A stretch of DNA of 7,777 bases. Origin: MGNI01 sp964353875. Lineage in GTDB: Bacteria > Chloroflexota > Anaerolineae > Anaerolineales > E44-bin32. Below are positions 1 through 6,982 of the stretch, one piece after another (position 1 is the stretch's first letter; the number at the start of each line of letters is the position of its first letter). The position numbers were made by a program, and so were the translations under genes. The stretch is from contig CAYGXU010000134.1 of NCBI GenBank assembly GCA_964353875.1, positions 1 through 7,777 of the forward strand. The letters run 5' to 3'. Under the pieces are notes generated by a model. That model ran no database searches. It had not been told where the DNA came from and worked only from the letters and a program-made list of their open reading frames with translations.

Positions 1-1
1 T

Positions 2-1330
2 GAACCAGCGCCACATATGGGCATGACGACTACCATCATCTTCATCACGCCTTTCGTCGATGATGCCGCCGATTTGCCTCTCGCCGATACGATTGCTCGT
101 GCGCAAGAAACCGGGATAATTATCCATACTGTTTTGGTAGGACCTGAGGAGATCTTGGGGTATCCTCAAATAGAGAATCTACGCCTTCTCTCGGAGGCGA
201 CCGGCGGGCAAATGTTCCTCTTCAACCCGGAAGAGGGTTTGGTTCCGTATTTGGAACCTATCCTCACACAGAGAACACTCTATGAACTAAGCTACAGATC
301 CCGGGCAAACAATTCTGGCTCCCATGAAATCCAAGTCCGTGTTGTCACCGATGACTTGAATGTCATCTCCAACTCTTCTCAATATCAAATTGAAGTTCTC
401 CCTCCCGAAGTGGTCTTCATTCAACCGCCGAACACGATCACGCGCCACACGGAGGATCCATCGCTTGAACCTGAAAGCATACCGCCTCTTAATTCCAACT
501 TGAAGGTCTTGATCAGCTTTCCGGATGGGCATCCCCGTTCCATTGTCTCCAGTTCACTAAGCGTTGATGGACAGATCGTATCCACTCAGGTTGAATCGCC
601 CTTCGATGCTTTTGTCTGGGACATCAGTTCTTATCAAGAGACTGGCACCCACCTTCTACAAGTTGCTGTTGAGGATGACCTTGGTCTTCAGGGTGAGAGC
701 ATCGAAATCCCAGTGACCATCGATGTTTCCTTTCCAAAAAGCGGAATAACCCTTATTCAACCAGCTCTGGCTACTATCGGTGTGATAGTGGTTGTGCTCA
801 TCATGGGAGTTGCATTTGGATTCGGGATTGTTTCCCTCGGTCGAAGGCGTCGAATGAAGAGCACACCCTTCAGTCAAACTGCAATGAAAAAAAACGAGCG
901 ACGCCCGCGAGCAAGCCTTCGGAAGCCGGATCGCTCCGATGTTGAGGCGATATTGAATCCTATTCAGTATGAAACGCCAACGGTTACTCTGGTTGGGACT
1001 GACATCTTACTCGGAAGGGATGGAGCATTGTCTGCTATCTATCTGGATGATCCCTCCCTAAGTCCTGTACATGCTCGTTTCGTTCGTCTTGCCAATGGCG
1101 ATTATATCCTTCGTGACCAGGATTCTATTGCAGGAACATGGGTGAATTACCAACCTGTCACGGAGAAGGGTCAGGTTCTTCATCATGGCGACATTATCCA
1201 TCTTGGCCGAATCGCATTTCGATTTGAACTGATGGATCCGCCGCCGGCGCGGGAAATTCATCTTCGTCCATTCAATCCCTTTAGTTTCCCAGTCACAACC
1301 GAGAACAAGACACAGGAGACGGACTCATGA
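2..1330 (+). CDS. VWA / Ig-like / transmembrane / FHA-domain protein (5' partial)
   Basis: The frame is open from the left edge, so the N-terminus, including the VWA metal-binding DxSxS segment, lies outside the window; the ATG at 17 is internal. Counting from that Met, residues 4-110 look like the second half of a von Willebrand A domain: a hydrophobic strand ending TPFVDD, a GIIIHTVLVG strand, an ATGG turn, then a C-terminal strand with GSHEIQVRV. Residues 131-236 resemble a bacterial Ig-like fold (DG, WDIS, G.H.LQV..ED). Residues 251-275 form one membrane span followed by RRRR, which by the positive-inside rule puts the C-terminus in the cytoplasm. Residues 322-408 form an FHA domain with the GR (333-334), SPVH (349-352) and GTWVN (373-377) signature residues that contact phosphothreonine. 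Inferred role: couple an outer ligand or adhesion event to phosphoprotein binding inside. The stop overlaps the next start by four bases. The domain assignment is firm; the ligand is unknown. Confidence 0.86.
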   Translation, partial: EPAPHMGMTTTIIFITPFVDDAADLPLADTIARAQETGIIIHTVLVGPEEILGYPQIENLRLLSEATGGQMFLFNPEEGLVPYLEPILTQRTLYELSYRSRANNSGSHEIQVRVVTDDLNVISNSSQYQIEVLPPEVVFIQPPNTITRHTEDPSLEPESIPPLNSNLKVLISFPDGHPRSIVSSSLSVDGQIVSTQVESPFDAFVWDISSYQETGTHLLQVAVEDDLGLQGESIEIPVTIDVSFPKSGITLIQPALATIGVIVVVLIMGVAFGFGIVSLGRRRRMKSTPFSQTAMKKNERRPRASLRKPDRSDVEAILNPIQYETPTVTLVGTDILLGRDGALSAIYLDDPSLSPVHARFVRLANGDYILRDQDSIAGTWVNYQPVTEKGQVLHHGDIIHLGRIAFRFELMDPPPAREIHLRPFNPFSFPVTTENKTQETDS

Positions 1331-2451
1331 TCCAAGGTCAGCACCCTCATCTCCACATCAGTGCCTTATCCCATCCCGGCGAGAAACGGAAACGGAATGA
1401 GGACAATTATCGGATTCTGGCCTACCAACAAAAACGCAATTCCATGCCCATCGTACTGGCTGTGCTCGCGGATGGCATCGGTGGACATCAAGCAGGGGAG
1501 GTCGCCTCAAAACTGACCGTGGAGACCACTATCGAGAAATTGTCGGGCGAGGAACTCAATGACCCTATCCAGCAACTTCGTTCCGCTGTTCACCACGTAG
1601 GATCCTTGGTAGTCAAGACCTCGCTCGAATCGTCTGAGTATTATGGCATGGGATCCACGGTCGCTATCGCATGGGTCATCGATAATAAACTCTACACTGC
1701 CCATGTCGGTGATAGCCGTATCTACCTTTTACGCAACGGTCAAATCCATCAAATCAGCACCGATCACACCTGGATTCAGGATGCGATCGCCCACGAGGTT
1801 ATCCGCCCTGAAGATGCCCATAACCACCCACGTGCGCACATCCTTCAAAGAGCCATCGGATCACCCGAACCGCCCGAAGCTGATTTACGTCTGCGTCTTT
1901 CGGAACATGAAAGTGACCAACAAAGCGAATCCAACCAAGGGCTGAAATTGGTCCGAGGAGATCAGCTCCTTCTTTGCAGTGATGGGCTCACTGATTTGGT
2001 TAACGACAAAGAGATCCAATCTGCATTACAGAGCCAGCATCCACAAGAAGCGGTTCAGGCACTTGTTGCCCTTGCGCGAGCGCGGGGCGGTCATGACAAC
2101 ATCACCGTCATCATCCTTGCTGTTCCGGAGAAGTGGCCTCATACAAACAAAAACCTGGTAAGGAAGATGATCCTTCTCACGGCGCTTTTTTTGCTCATTC
2201 TTTCCCTGATCGCTGTTACCACAGCCTACATAATCGGATGGCATCCATCCTTTTCCTGGATCAACACTCTCTTTCCGGCCTCCAATCCTGCAATCAATGA
2301 GAGCACTGAAGTGCCCGATGCGACCTCCAACAAAACTTCCCATCCTGTTTCAACAAAAACCATGACCCCCTCTTCGGATATGATCGATAGCGCAACCGCA
2401 ACCTTCATTGCAACCCCTCTCCCGACATCTGATGTGGATAACAACCCATAA
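1327..2451 (+). CDS. Membrane-anchored PP2C-family Ser/Thr protein phosphatase
   Basis: This is a metal-dependent (PPM/PP2C) protein phosphatase of the bacterial PrpC/Stp type, which removes phosphate from Ser/Thr residues phosphorylated by Hanks-type kinases. All expected motifs are present in order: RNEDN (23-27), ADGIGGH..GE (48-58), GMGST (107-111), VGDSRIY (127-133), STDHTW (144-149), LLCSDGLTD (215-223) and GGHDNIT (254-260). The metal-binding aspartates at 49, 219 and 257 are therefore retained and it should be active. A polar stretch near 192-205 looks like a small insertion before the SDG strand. Residues 281-304 form a membrane span preceded by a basic stretch (KNLVRK), so the catalytic domain is cytoplasmic. 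The last ~70 residues, rich in Ser, Thr and Pro, should lie outside. The ATG overlaps the upstream stop (ATGA), and AGGAG at 1314-1318 sits eight bases before it, so coupling to the FHA gene is likely. Two tandem TAA stops end the gene. Confidence 0.93.
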   Translation: MIQGQHPHLHISALSHPGEKRKRNEDNYRILAYQQKRNSMPIVLAVLADGIGGHQAGEVASKLTVETTIEKLSGEELNDPIQQLRSAVHHVGSLVVKTSLESSEYYGMGSTVAIAWVIDNKLYTAHVGDSRIYLLRNGQIHQISTDHTWIQDAIAHEVIRPEDAHNHPRAHILQRAIGSPEPPEADLRLRLSEHESDQQSESNQGLKLVRGDQLLLCSDGLTDLVNDKEIQSALQSQHPQEAVQALVALARARGGHDNITVIILAVPEKWPHTNKNLVRKMILLTALFLLILSLIAVTTAYIIGWHPSFSWINTLFPASNPAINESTEVPDATSNKTSHPVSTKTMTPSSDMIDSATATFIATPLPTSDVDNNP

Positions 2452-2603
2452 TAAACTCAGCATATTCTGAGGCTGAATCATCTTCTTCCGCTTCGCATCC
2501 AGACCCCCTCTTTACACCGGAAAGACCTTTCTTTTAACGTTCTTAAGTCCAAATAGAGGTTAAAATAAAAATCGTCTGCTGAATTTAAAATCCTATCAAC
2601 CAA
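2452..2603. other. Intergenic region upstream of the pseudophosphatase promoter
   Basis: No gene is visible here. A weak hairpin (CTCAG, six-base loop, CTGAG; 2456-2471) follows the PP2C stop but has no T-run and competes with an alternative pairing (TCAGC 2457-2461 with GCTGA 2472-2476). It is not a convincing terminator. From about 2561 to 2600 the sequence becomes A/T-rich (TAAAATAAAA, AATTTAAAA), directly upstream of the putative -35 box. This could act as an UP element. An AGAGGT at 2555-2560 resembles a ribosome site but has no start codon behind it. Confidence 0.4.
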
Positions 2604-2632
2604 TTGCAGCCTGGAGTGCGACACTGTACAAT
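2604..2632 (+). promoter_or_regulatory. Putative sigma-70 promoter of the pseudophosphatase gene, leaderless geometry
   Basis: TTGCAG (2604-2609) and TACAAT (2627-2632) are separated by exactly 17 bases. The -10 box matches the consensus at five of six positions and the -35 at three of six, and an A/T-rich tract lies upstream. With the last -10 base at -7, position +1 falls on 2639, the A of the gene's ATG. The -10 box is identical to that of the coaE promoter downstream. The promoter is read from sequence only; the -35 match is modest. Confidence 0.55.
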
Positions 2633-2638
2633 AAAATC

Positions 2639-4765
2639 ATGCCCACGACATTCGAAGCAGATGTCGCTCTAATACATATCTCCAGCGGGAGCAGTCGAAG
2701 CACACCTCCTCCCGGGACGATTGCACAATCAGCGCCTCGCCGTGCAGCGCGTGCACGGACCAACGATCTCCTTTTCGTAAGCTTGAGCTTGACCCCGACG
2801 CGAGCTGCACCACCCGGGCTTATCGCTCATTTAGCCCAAATGAGCGCAGATGCCTACTACGGCACCTCAGGGAGTGTTACTCTAGGTCTGCGCGCGGCTG
2901 CCAATGCAATCAACGATCACCTCCTTGCTGCCAATCAAGATGAGTCAGGCGGTTCTCGCCTGCAAGCGAGGCTCATCATGGCTGTCCTGCGGGCTGATAA
3001 TTTCTATATCGCTCAATGTGGTATTGGACAGTCAATTCTGATTCGTCCGAACCAAGTCACTCGACTCATCTCAGAAGAGGCTTCGCAACGACCTCTGGGA
3101 GTTACTTACTCCCCCTTTCTGCGTTTCTTTCATCTTGAAGTACAAACGGGCGATCTTCTCATCTTGACCACTGAAGATCCTCCTGGCTGGTCAGAGCCAA
3201 CCCTCGCACAATTGGCGGGATTGAATCCTATACAGGCCTTAGAACGGATCCTCCCAGAGATGAAGAGAGATATGACCGGGATGATCGTTGGGATTGCCTC
3301 TCCGGGAGAAGAGATTCATTCCTCACCAAAGCCGCTGGATGTGCCTCGTAGTGGGGTGTCCGTGCCAAGCCCGTCGGTTCAAAGGAGAGCGAGTCATCGG
3401 TCATCAGAGAAACCAGCGATCGCGAAAAGGCCTTCGAACTTCAACCGTTTCTTGTTAGGTTTCTCAGGGGGAGTTCGATCATCACTGTCAACGATCAGCT
3501 TCTCTATGGCTAAAACCATTGCTCGGCTTTCACCGGGACTCTCCGAACCTGTTTCCGGCATGTATTCCCCGAAAATATTGGCCCTCACAGCGATTTTGGT
3601 CCCTCTTTTTATTGTATTGATTGCCGGTCTGGTCTACTATCGTCTCGGGCGCACCCAGCAATTTGAGCTAAACATGGCTGACGCACGTTCTGCCATCGCT
3701 TTGGCTGAGACGAAAACCAATTCGACGGAAGCACGGGCGGAGTGGGCAAATGCCATCTTCTGGCTCGATGAAGCTGACAAATATGGCAGCAGCCAAGAGG
3801 CAAGTCGCTCGCGTGAGAGAGTCCAATCGGAGCTAGACCGCCTGGATCTGATTATCCGTGTTGATTACCAGCCCGTGATCAGCGGGGGTTTTGGCATCGG
3901 GGTTGATCTCAGCGCGCTGGCAGCCTCCAGCACGGATATATATATCCTCGATGAACGTAATGACACAATCTGGCATGTCTGGTGGACCGGGCGCAGCTTT
4001 GACAGGGACGGCAATTTTCAATGCCTGCCAGACAAAGAAAATCCTGGAACGATGTCCACCCCCGTAGATCTTGCCATCGTGCCAGAACCGAGTGCATTGG
4101 GCGTGGAAAGCCTATTAGCTATTGACGAAGATGGCAGTCTGACCTATTGTGCACCCGATAAATCTCCGTCGACAGCAGAGTTAGCGCGCCCTGACGATGG
4201 ATGGGGGAAGATCCACGCCATCGATGTCTATAATAATCGCCTCTACCTTCTTGACCCGTCTCGCAATGCAGTCTGGATGTATGATGCCAGCAATGGTTTT
4301 ATCAGTGGCAACCCAACACCGTACTTCACCTCCACACCCCCCGATTTAGCTGAAGCGATTGACCTTGTTGGAACCCAGGAAGGCCTCTTGATTCTTTTCA
4401 GCGATGGTCACTTAGATCGTTGTTTCAGAGAGACGGATACACCATTGGAAGGGACCGCTGAGACAGTGAGAGGCTGTGAGACCCTGCCCTTTGTTGATGA
4501 GCGTGCTGGTCATCTCGAAAATAATCTGATCCCGAACACCAAATTAATCGGCCTGGTTTATTCCCCTCCCCCAGAACCCTCTCTATATTTTCTTGATTCG
4601 CTGAACGGAAACGTCATGCAATATAGTTTGCGCCTGGTATATCAAACACAATATGTGCCAAAGGTCAACTTTGAGGATCAATTGACGGCATTTACACTGG
4701 GTCCACCCAATCATCTTTATATCGCTGCCGGGAGCCAGGTATTTCATGTACAATTAGGGCGTTAA
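2639..4765 (+). CDS. Degenerate PP2C-like domain joined by a membrane span to a beta-propeller-like ectodomain
   Basis: Residues 1-220 follow the PP2C fold pattern of strands and helices (for example RTNDLLFVSL at 40-49, GDLLILTTED at 171-180), but the catalytic residues are gone. There is no DGxGG. The GDSR site reads CGIGQS (127-132), the CSDG site reads TTEDPP, and the terminal GGxDN reads RDMTG. It is therefore probably a pseudophosphatase that binds rather than cuts phosphoproteins. Residues 225-305 are a Ser/Pro/Arg-rich linker, 312-335 a membrane span, and 339-405 a charged helical stalk. Residues 420-706 hold repeated blade-like strands (DIYILDE..DTIWHVW, RLYLLDP..AVWMYD, SLYFLDS..NVMQYS, HLYIAAG..VFHV), suggesting an extracytoplasmic NHL/YVTN-like propeller with cysteines at 462, 504, 595 and 613. 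The ATG is the first usable start after an in-frame stop at 2561. No Shine-Dalgarno precedes it; the only GGAG (2613-2616) is 22 bases away. I do not recognise a named family. Confidence 0.82.
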   Translation: MPTTFEADVALIHISSGSSRSTPPPGTIAQSAPRRAARARTNDLLFVSLSLTPTRAAPPGLIAHLAQMSADAYYGTSGSVTLGLRAAANAINDHLLAANQDESGGSRLQARLIMAVLRADNFYIAQCGIGQSILIRPNQVTRLISEEASQRPLGVTYSPFLRFFHLEVQTGDLLILTTEDPPGWSEPTLAQLAGLNPIQALERILPEMKRDMTGMIVGIASPGEEIHSSPKPLDVPRSGVSVPSPSVQRRASHRSSEKPAIAKRPSNFNRFLLGFSGGVRSSLSTISFSMAKTIARLSPGLSEPVSGMYSPKILALTAILVPLFIVLIAGLVYYRLGRTQQFELNMADARSAIALAETKTNSTEARAEWANAIFWLDEADKYGSSQEASRSRERVQSELDRLDLIIRVDYQPVISGGFGIGVDLSALAASSTDIYILDERNDTIWHVWWTGRSFDRDGNFQCLPDKENPGTMSTPVDLAIVPEPSALGVESLLAIDEDGSLTYCAPDKSPSTAELARPDDGWGKIHAIDVYNNRLYLLDPSRNAVWMYDASNGFISGNPTPYFTSTPPDLAEAIDLVGTQEGLLILFSDGHLDRCFRETDTPLEGTAETVRGCETLPFVDERAGHLENNLIPNTKLIGLVYSPPPEPSLYFLDSLNGNVMQYSLRLVYQTQYVPKVNFEDQLTAFTLGPPNHLYIAAGSQVFHVQLGR
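2824..2846 (+). repeat. Perfect 9-bp inverted repeat inside the pseudophosphatase gene
   Basis: CGCTCATTT (2824-2832) and AAATGAGCG (2838-2846) are exact reverse complements around a five-base loop AGCCC. The hairpin lies about 185 bases inside the gene and its right arm contains the in-frame ATG of Met68. There is no T-run, so it is not a terminator. It may slow translation or act as an RNA element, or be chance: by simple base counting, roughly 0.2 such repeats would be expected in a window this size. Confidence 0.5.
3934..3947. repeat. 14-bp perfect palindrome in coding sequence
   Basis: GGATATATATATCC is its own reverse complement. It encodes the DIYI part of the first propeller-like strand in the 708-residue protein. 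It is probably a by-product of the codons used (GAT ATA TAT ATC), since its position is fixed by a repeated protein motif. Confidence 0.45.
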
Positions 4766-4773
4766 AGAGATTT

Positions 4774-4802
4774 TTGACAACGCCTCTTGCCAGGACTACA
4801 AT
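4774..4802 (+). promoter_or_regulatory. Near-consensus sigma-70 promoter of coaE
   Basis: A perfect -35 box TTGACA (4774-4779), a 17-base spacer and a TACAAT -10 box (4797-4802, five of six matches) lie just downstream of the preceding stop codon. Transcription should begin near 4809, giving a short leader of about 25-30 bases that contains the ribosome site. This makes coaE a separate transcription unit from the signalling genes, although read-through is possible because no terminator is visible after 4765. Confidence 0.8.
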
Positions 4803-4823
4803 CTTATTCGACAATCATGAGAT

Positions 4824-4830
4824 GGAGGAG
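4824..4830 (+). promoter_or_regulatory. Shine-Dalgarno that fixes the TTG start of coaE
   Basis: GGAGGAG lies five bases before the TTG at 4836. An in-frame stop (TGA, 4818-4820) rules out any earlier start, and the nearest other in-frame candidate, GTG at 4860, is too far from this site. TTG is therefore the chosen start. Confidence 0.8.
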
Positions 4831-4835
4831 TTCAT

Positions 4836-5969
4836 TTGAGCCGCTGGGCGGGCAAGTATGTGATTGGCCTTACAGGGAACATCGCCACAGGCAAAAGCGT
4901 AGTACGCAAAATGCTCGAACATCTGGGCGCGTACGGCATTGACGCAGATGCCTTAGGACATCGCGCCATGGCAAAAAGCGCGCCCGGTTACCCTATGGTG
5001 GTAGAAACTTTCGGGACCTGGACTCTGGACAAGGATGAGCAAATCGATCGAAACCGCTTGGCGAAAATCGTTTTTTCCGATCCGGACGCCCTTAAAATGT
5101 TGGAATCGATTGTTCATCCTCTAGTGGAACATGCTGTTGATCTTCTTATCCGCCGCGCAAGACAATCGGTGGTGGTGATCGAAGCGATCAAACTCCTGGA
5201 AAACCCCTTAGCAGCCGGATGCGATACCATCTGGGTAGTGAATGCCCCTGAAGAACAACAAATTGCGCGTTTGATGCATAAAAGGAACTTATCCGAGGTT
5301 GCTGCCAGACAACGGGTGAATGCCCAACCTCCTCAGGATGATAAGCTGCGCGCTGCGAAGATGGTCATCAACAACGATGGCTCTTTCGAAAATACCTGGG
5401 AACAAGCGCAGACAGCCTGGACAAAATTACCTAAACCTGCAGAACCTCTCTTGCCTCCCCCGCCTCCATCCAGACCTGGGGAAATCACGGTACGTCGAGG
5501 CAGACCGCAAGATGCCGATGAAATCGCCCGTTTCATTACGCGTGTCTCTCATGGTCGAAAACGGATGACGCGTGAAGATGTGATGGCAGCTTTTGGGGAG
5601 AAAGCATATCTGATGATCGAGCGCGACAACCATATGGCTGGTGTGACCGGCTGGCAGGTGGAGAACTTGGTCACACGCATCGATGAGCTCTACTTCGAAC
5701 CAGGTCTTTCTCTTGATCAAGCAATTCCAGCCCTCATGGAAACCGTGGAGGCTGCTTCCACAGAGCTACAAAGCGAAGCTTCCCTCTTGTTCCTCCCTCC
5801 CGTACTGGCACAGCATGTCAGCAATTGGAGGTCGGTCGGTTATCGTCCACAGACGATCCAAGGTCTGGGTGTGCGCGCCTGGCAAGAGGCGGCCATCGAG
5901 TCCATGCCACGCGGCGCCTCGCTGTGGTTTAAACGGTTGCGGGAGGACCGCGTTTTACGCCCGCTTTAA
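4836..5969 (+). CDS. coaE: Dephospho-CoA kinase fused to a C-terminal GNAT-like domain
   Basis: The first ~200 residues are CoaE, which phosphorylates the 3'-hydroxyl of dephospho-CoA with ATP in the last step of coenzyme A synthesis, in the cytoplasm. Visible landmarks are the P-loop GNIATGKS (14-21), the DAD motif (36-38), a VHP motif (93-95), the mobile lid with RLMHKRNLS and RQRVNAQ (145-164), and VINNDGS (177-183). Normal CoaE proteins are about 200 residues; this one has 377. A proline-rich linker (200-214, with PPPPP) leads to residues 216-377, which start like a GNAT acetyltransferase (ITVRRGRPQDADEIARFI). The domain lacks a clear acetyl-CoA-binding R/Q-x-x-G-x-G/A signature: its equivalent region reads FEPGLSLDQAIPALM. 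The second domain may therefore be a non-catalytic GNAT fold or bind another CoA species. The kinase call is firm; the second domain's role is unknown. Start is TTG with a strong ribosome site. Confidence 0.92.
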   Translation: MSRWAGKYVIGLTGNIATGKSVVRKMLEHLGAYGIDADALGHRAMAKSAPGYPMVVETFGTWTLDKDEQIDRNRLAKIVFSDPDALKMLESIVHPLVEHAVDLLIRRARQSVVVIEAIKLLENPLAAGCDTIWVVNAPEEQQIARLMHKRNLSEVAARQRVNAQPPQDDKLRAAKMVINNDGSFENTWEQAQTAWTKLPKPAEPLLPPPPPSRPGEITVRRGRPQDADEIARFITRVSHGRKRMTREDVMAAFGEKAYLMIERDNHMAGVTGWQVENLVTRIDELYFEPGLSLDQAIPALMETVEAASTELQSEASLLFLPPVLAQHVSNWRSVGYRPQTIQGLGVRAWQEAAIESMPRGASLWFKRLREDRVLRPL

Positions 5970-5995
5970 ACTCTCAACCCTATCGCTTATAAAAC

Positions 5996-6028
5996 AACCT
6001 CCGGCCCATCGAAATGGTGCGGGAGGTT
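5996..6028. terminator. Bidirectional hairpin terminator between coaE and rsgA
   Basis: AACCTCC pairs with GGAGGTT at the base. Above a G-G mismatch and one bulged T, GC and CCAT pair with GC and ATGG around a CGAA loop. On the + strand the hairpin starts 26 bases after the coaE stop and is followed by CTTCTT. On the - strand it lies about 40 bases after the rsgA stop and is followed by TTGTTTTAT (complement of 5989-5997, partly in the stem). The better T-tract is on the - strand. Placement between convergent genes fits a shared terminator. Confidence 0.75.
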
Positions 6029-6067
6029 CTTCTTGCCAAGGAGACATCCAAAACTTTCTCTGGATGC

Positions 6068-6979
6068 CTATGCCTCATCCCCCATGCGGATGCGTATGTA
6101 CGAGTCATAACGTTCAGGGCTGATCTCGCCCTTCTCCACCGCGGCGATCACGGCGCATCCTGGCTCATGAATATGAGTGCAATCACTAAAGTCACACTCA
6201 GCAACAAGCGGTTGGATTTCTCGAAAATAGGCATCCAATTCCTCCGGCTCGATATCCCATAGAGCCAAAGCTTTTAGCCCGGGAGTGTCTGCTACGTAAC
6301 CTCCGCCTTTTAGTGCTAGCAACTCAGGATAAACCGTGGTATGCACGCCCTTTCCCGTGGCTTCACTCACCTCAGCTGTTCGCAAACCCAGCCCAGGATG
6401 GATTTTATTTAAAAGAGTGGATTTCCCCGAGCCTGATGGCCCAGCAAAGACAGAAAGTTTCGCTCGGAGCGATTTACGAAGTCCTCGGATACCTCTACCC
6501 GTTATCGCCGAAGTATAGTGCACCGGATAACCAAGCGATTGATATAAGCCGAATTCTTCCCGTGCGCTTTTAGGTTGCACCAAGTCGATCTTGTTGGCGA
6601 CGATTCTCGTGGGAATCTCCTCACGCTCCGTCATCACTAAAAACCGATCAAGAAGCCGAAAATTGGGGGCGGGTTCGGCGCAGGAGAAAACCACGATGAC
6701 CTGATCCGGATTGGCTACAAGAACCTGCTCGATCTCCCGACCCGGCGCCTGCCTCGAAAGAACACGCTCTCTCTCCTCGATTTCCTCAATGATCGCATTC
6801 CCATCCGCGAGCCTTTGAATTTTGACACGATCACCCAAAGCCGCCACATCCGTCAACAAACGATCTTTGGTTAATCGGCCACGCAATTGAGCGATGATCT
6901 GCCCCCGTCTGGTTTTAACGGTGAAAAATCCGGATTGGGCTTTGATGATCAGGCCGGGGATCAAATCTTCTTCGTTCAT
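6068..6979 (-). CDS. rsgA: Small ribosomal subunit biogenesis GTPase RsgA (YjeQ/YloQ)
   Basis: RsgA is a circularly permuted GTPase that binds the 30S subunit late in assembly and checks the decoding centre. The order seen is typical: an N-terminal OB-fold (about 8-68), then G4 NKID (129-132), G5 SA (157-158), G1 P-loop GPSGSGKS (180-187), the G2 region GKGVHTT (209-215), and G3 DTPG (231-234). The C-terminal zinc finger follows with C262, C267, H269 and C275 in the C-x4-C-x-H-x5-C pattern known from E. coli YjeQ. At 303 residues it is full length and no key residue is missing. The ATG lies three bases after the stop of the upstream PBP gene and has only a weak AGAG upstream, so translation is probably coupled. 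Transcription ends at the hairpin beyond its stop. Confidence 0.96.
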   Translation of the reverse strand: MNEEDLIPGLIIKAQSGFFTVKTRRGQIIAQLRGRLTKDRLLTDVAALGDRVKIQRLADGNAIIEEIEERERVLSRQAPGREIEQVLVANPDQVIVVFSCAEPAPNFRLLDRFLVMTEREEIPTRIVANKIDLVQPKSAREEFGLYQSLGYPVHYTSAITGRGIRGLRKSLRAKLSVFAGPSGSGKSTLLNKIHPGLGLRTAEVSEATGKGVHTTVYPELLALKGGGYVADTPGLKALALWDIEPEELDAYFREIQPLVAECDFSDCTHIHEPGCAVIAAVEKGEISPERYDSYIRIRMGDEA

Positions 6980-6982
6980 GGA

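Noticed and set aside
17..19. ATG at 17 as the true start of the FHA gene
   Set aside because: The frame is open upstream to the edge, no ribosome site precedes it, and starting there would cut a VWA domain in half.
2026..2444. - strand open frames opposite the 3' end of the PP2C gene
   Set aside because: They lie opposite the SDG and GGHDN motifs and membrane span of an intact phosphatase. Composition is a shadow of that gene.
2456..2471. Hairpin CTCAG-loop-CTGAG after the PP2C stop, as a terminator
   Set aside because: Only five pairs, no T-run, and a competing pairing uses the same bases. Too weak to call.
2561..2566. TAAAAT as an alternative -10 box upstream of the 708-residue gene
   Set aside because: No reasonable -35 box is found at 16-18 bases upstream. 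The sequence is more simply A/T-rich DNA before the better-spaced promoter.
5683..6123. 146-codon + strand open frame overlapping the end of coaE and the convergent gap
   Set aside because: It overlaps coaE in another frame, crosses the terminator hairpin and has no protein-like motif or ribosome site. The coaE frame there is well supported.
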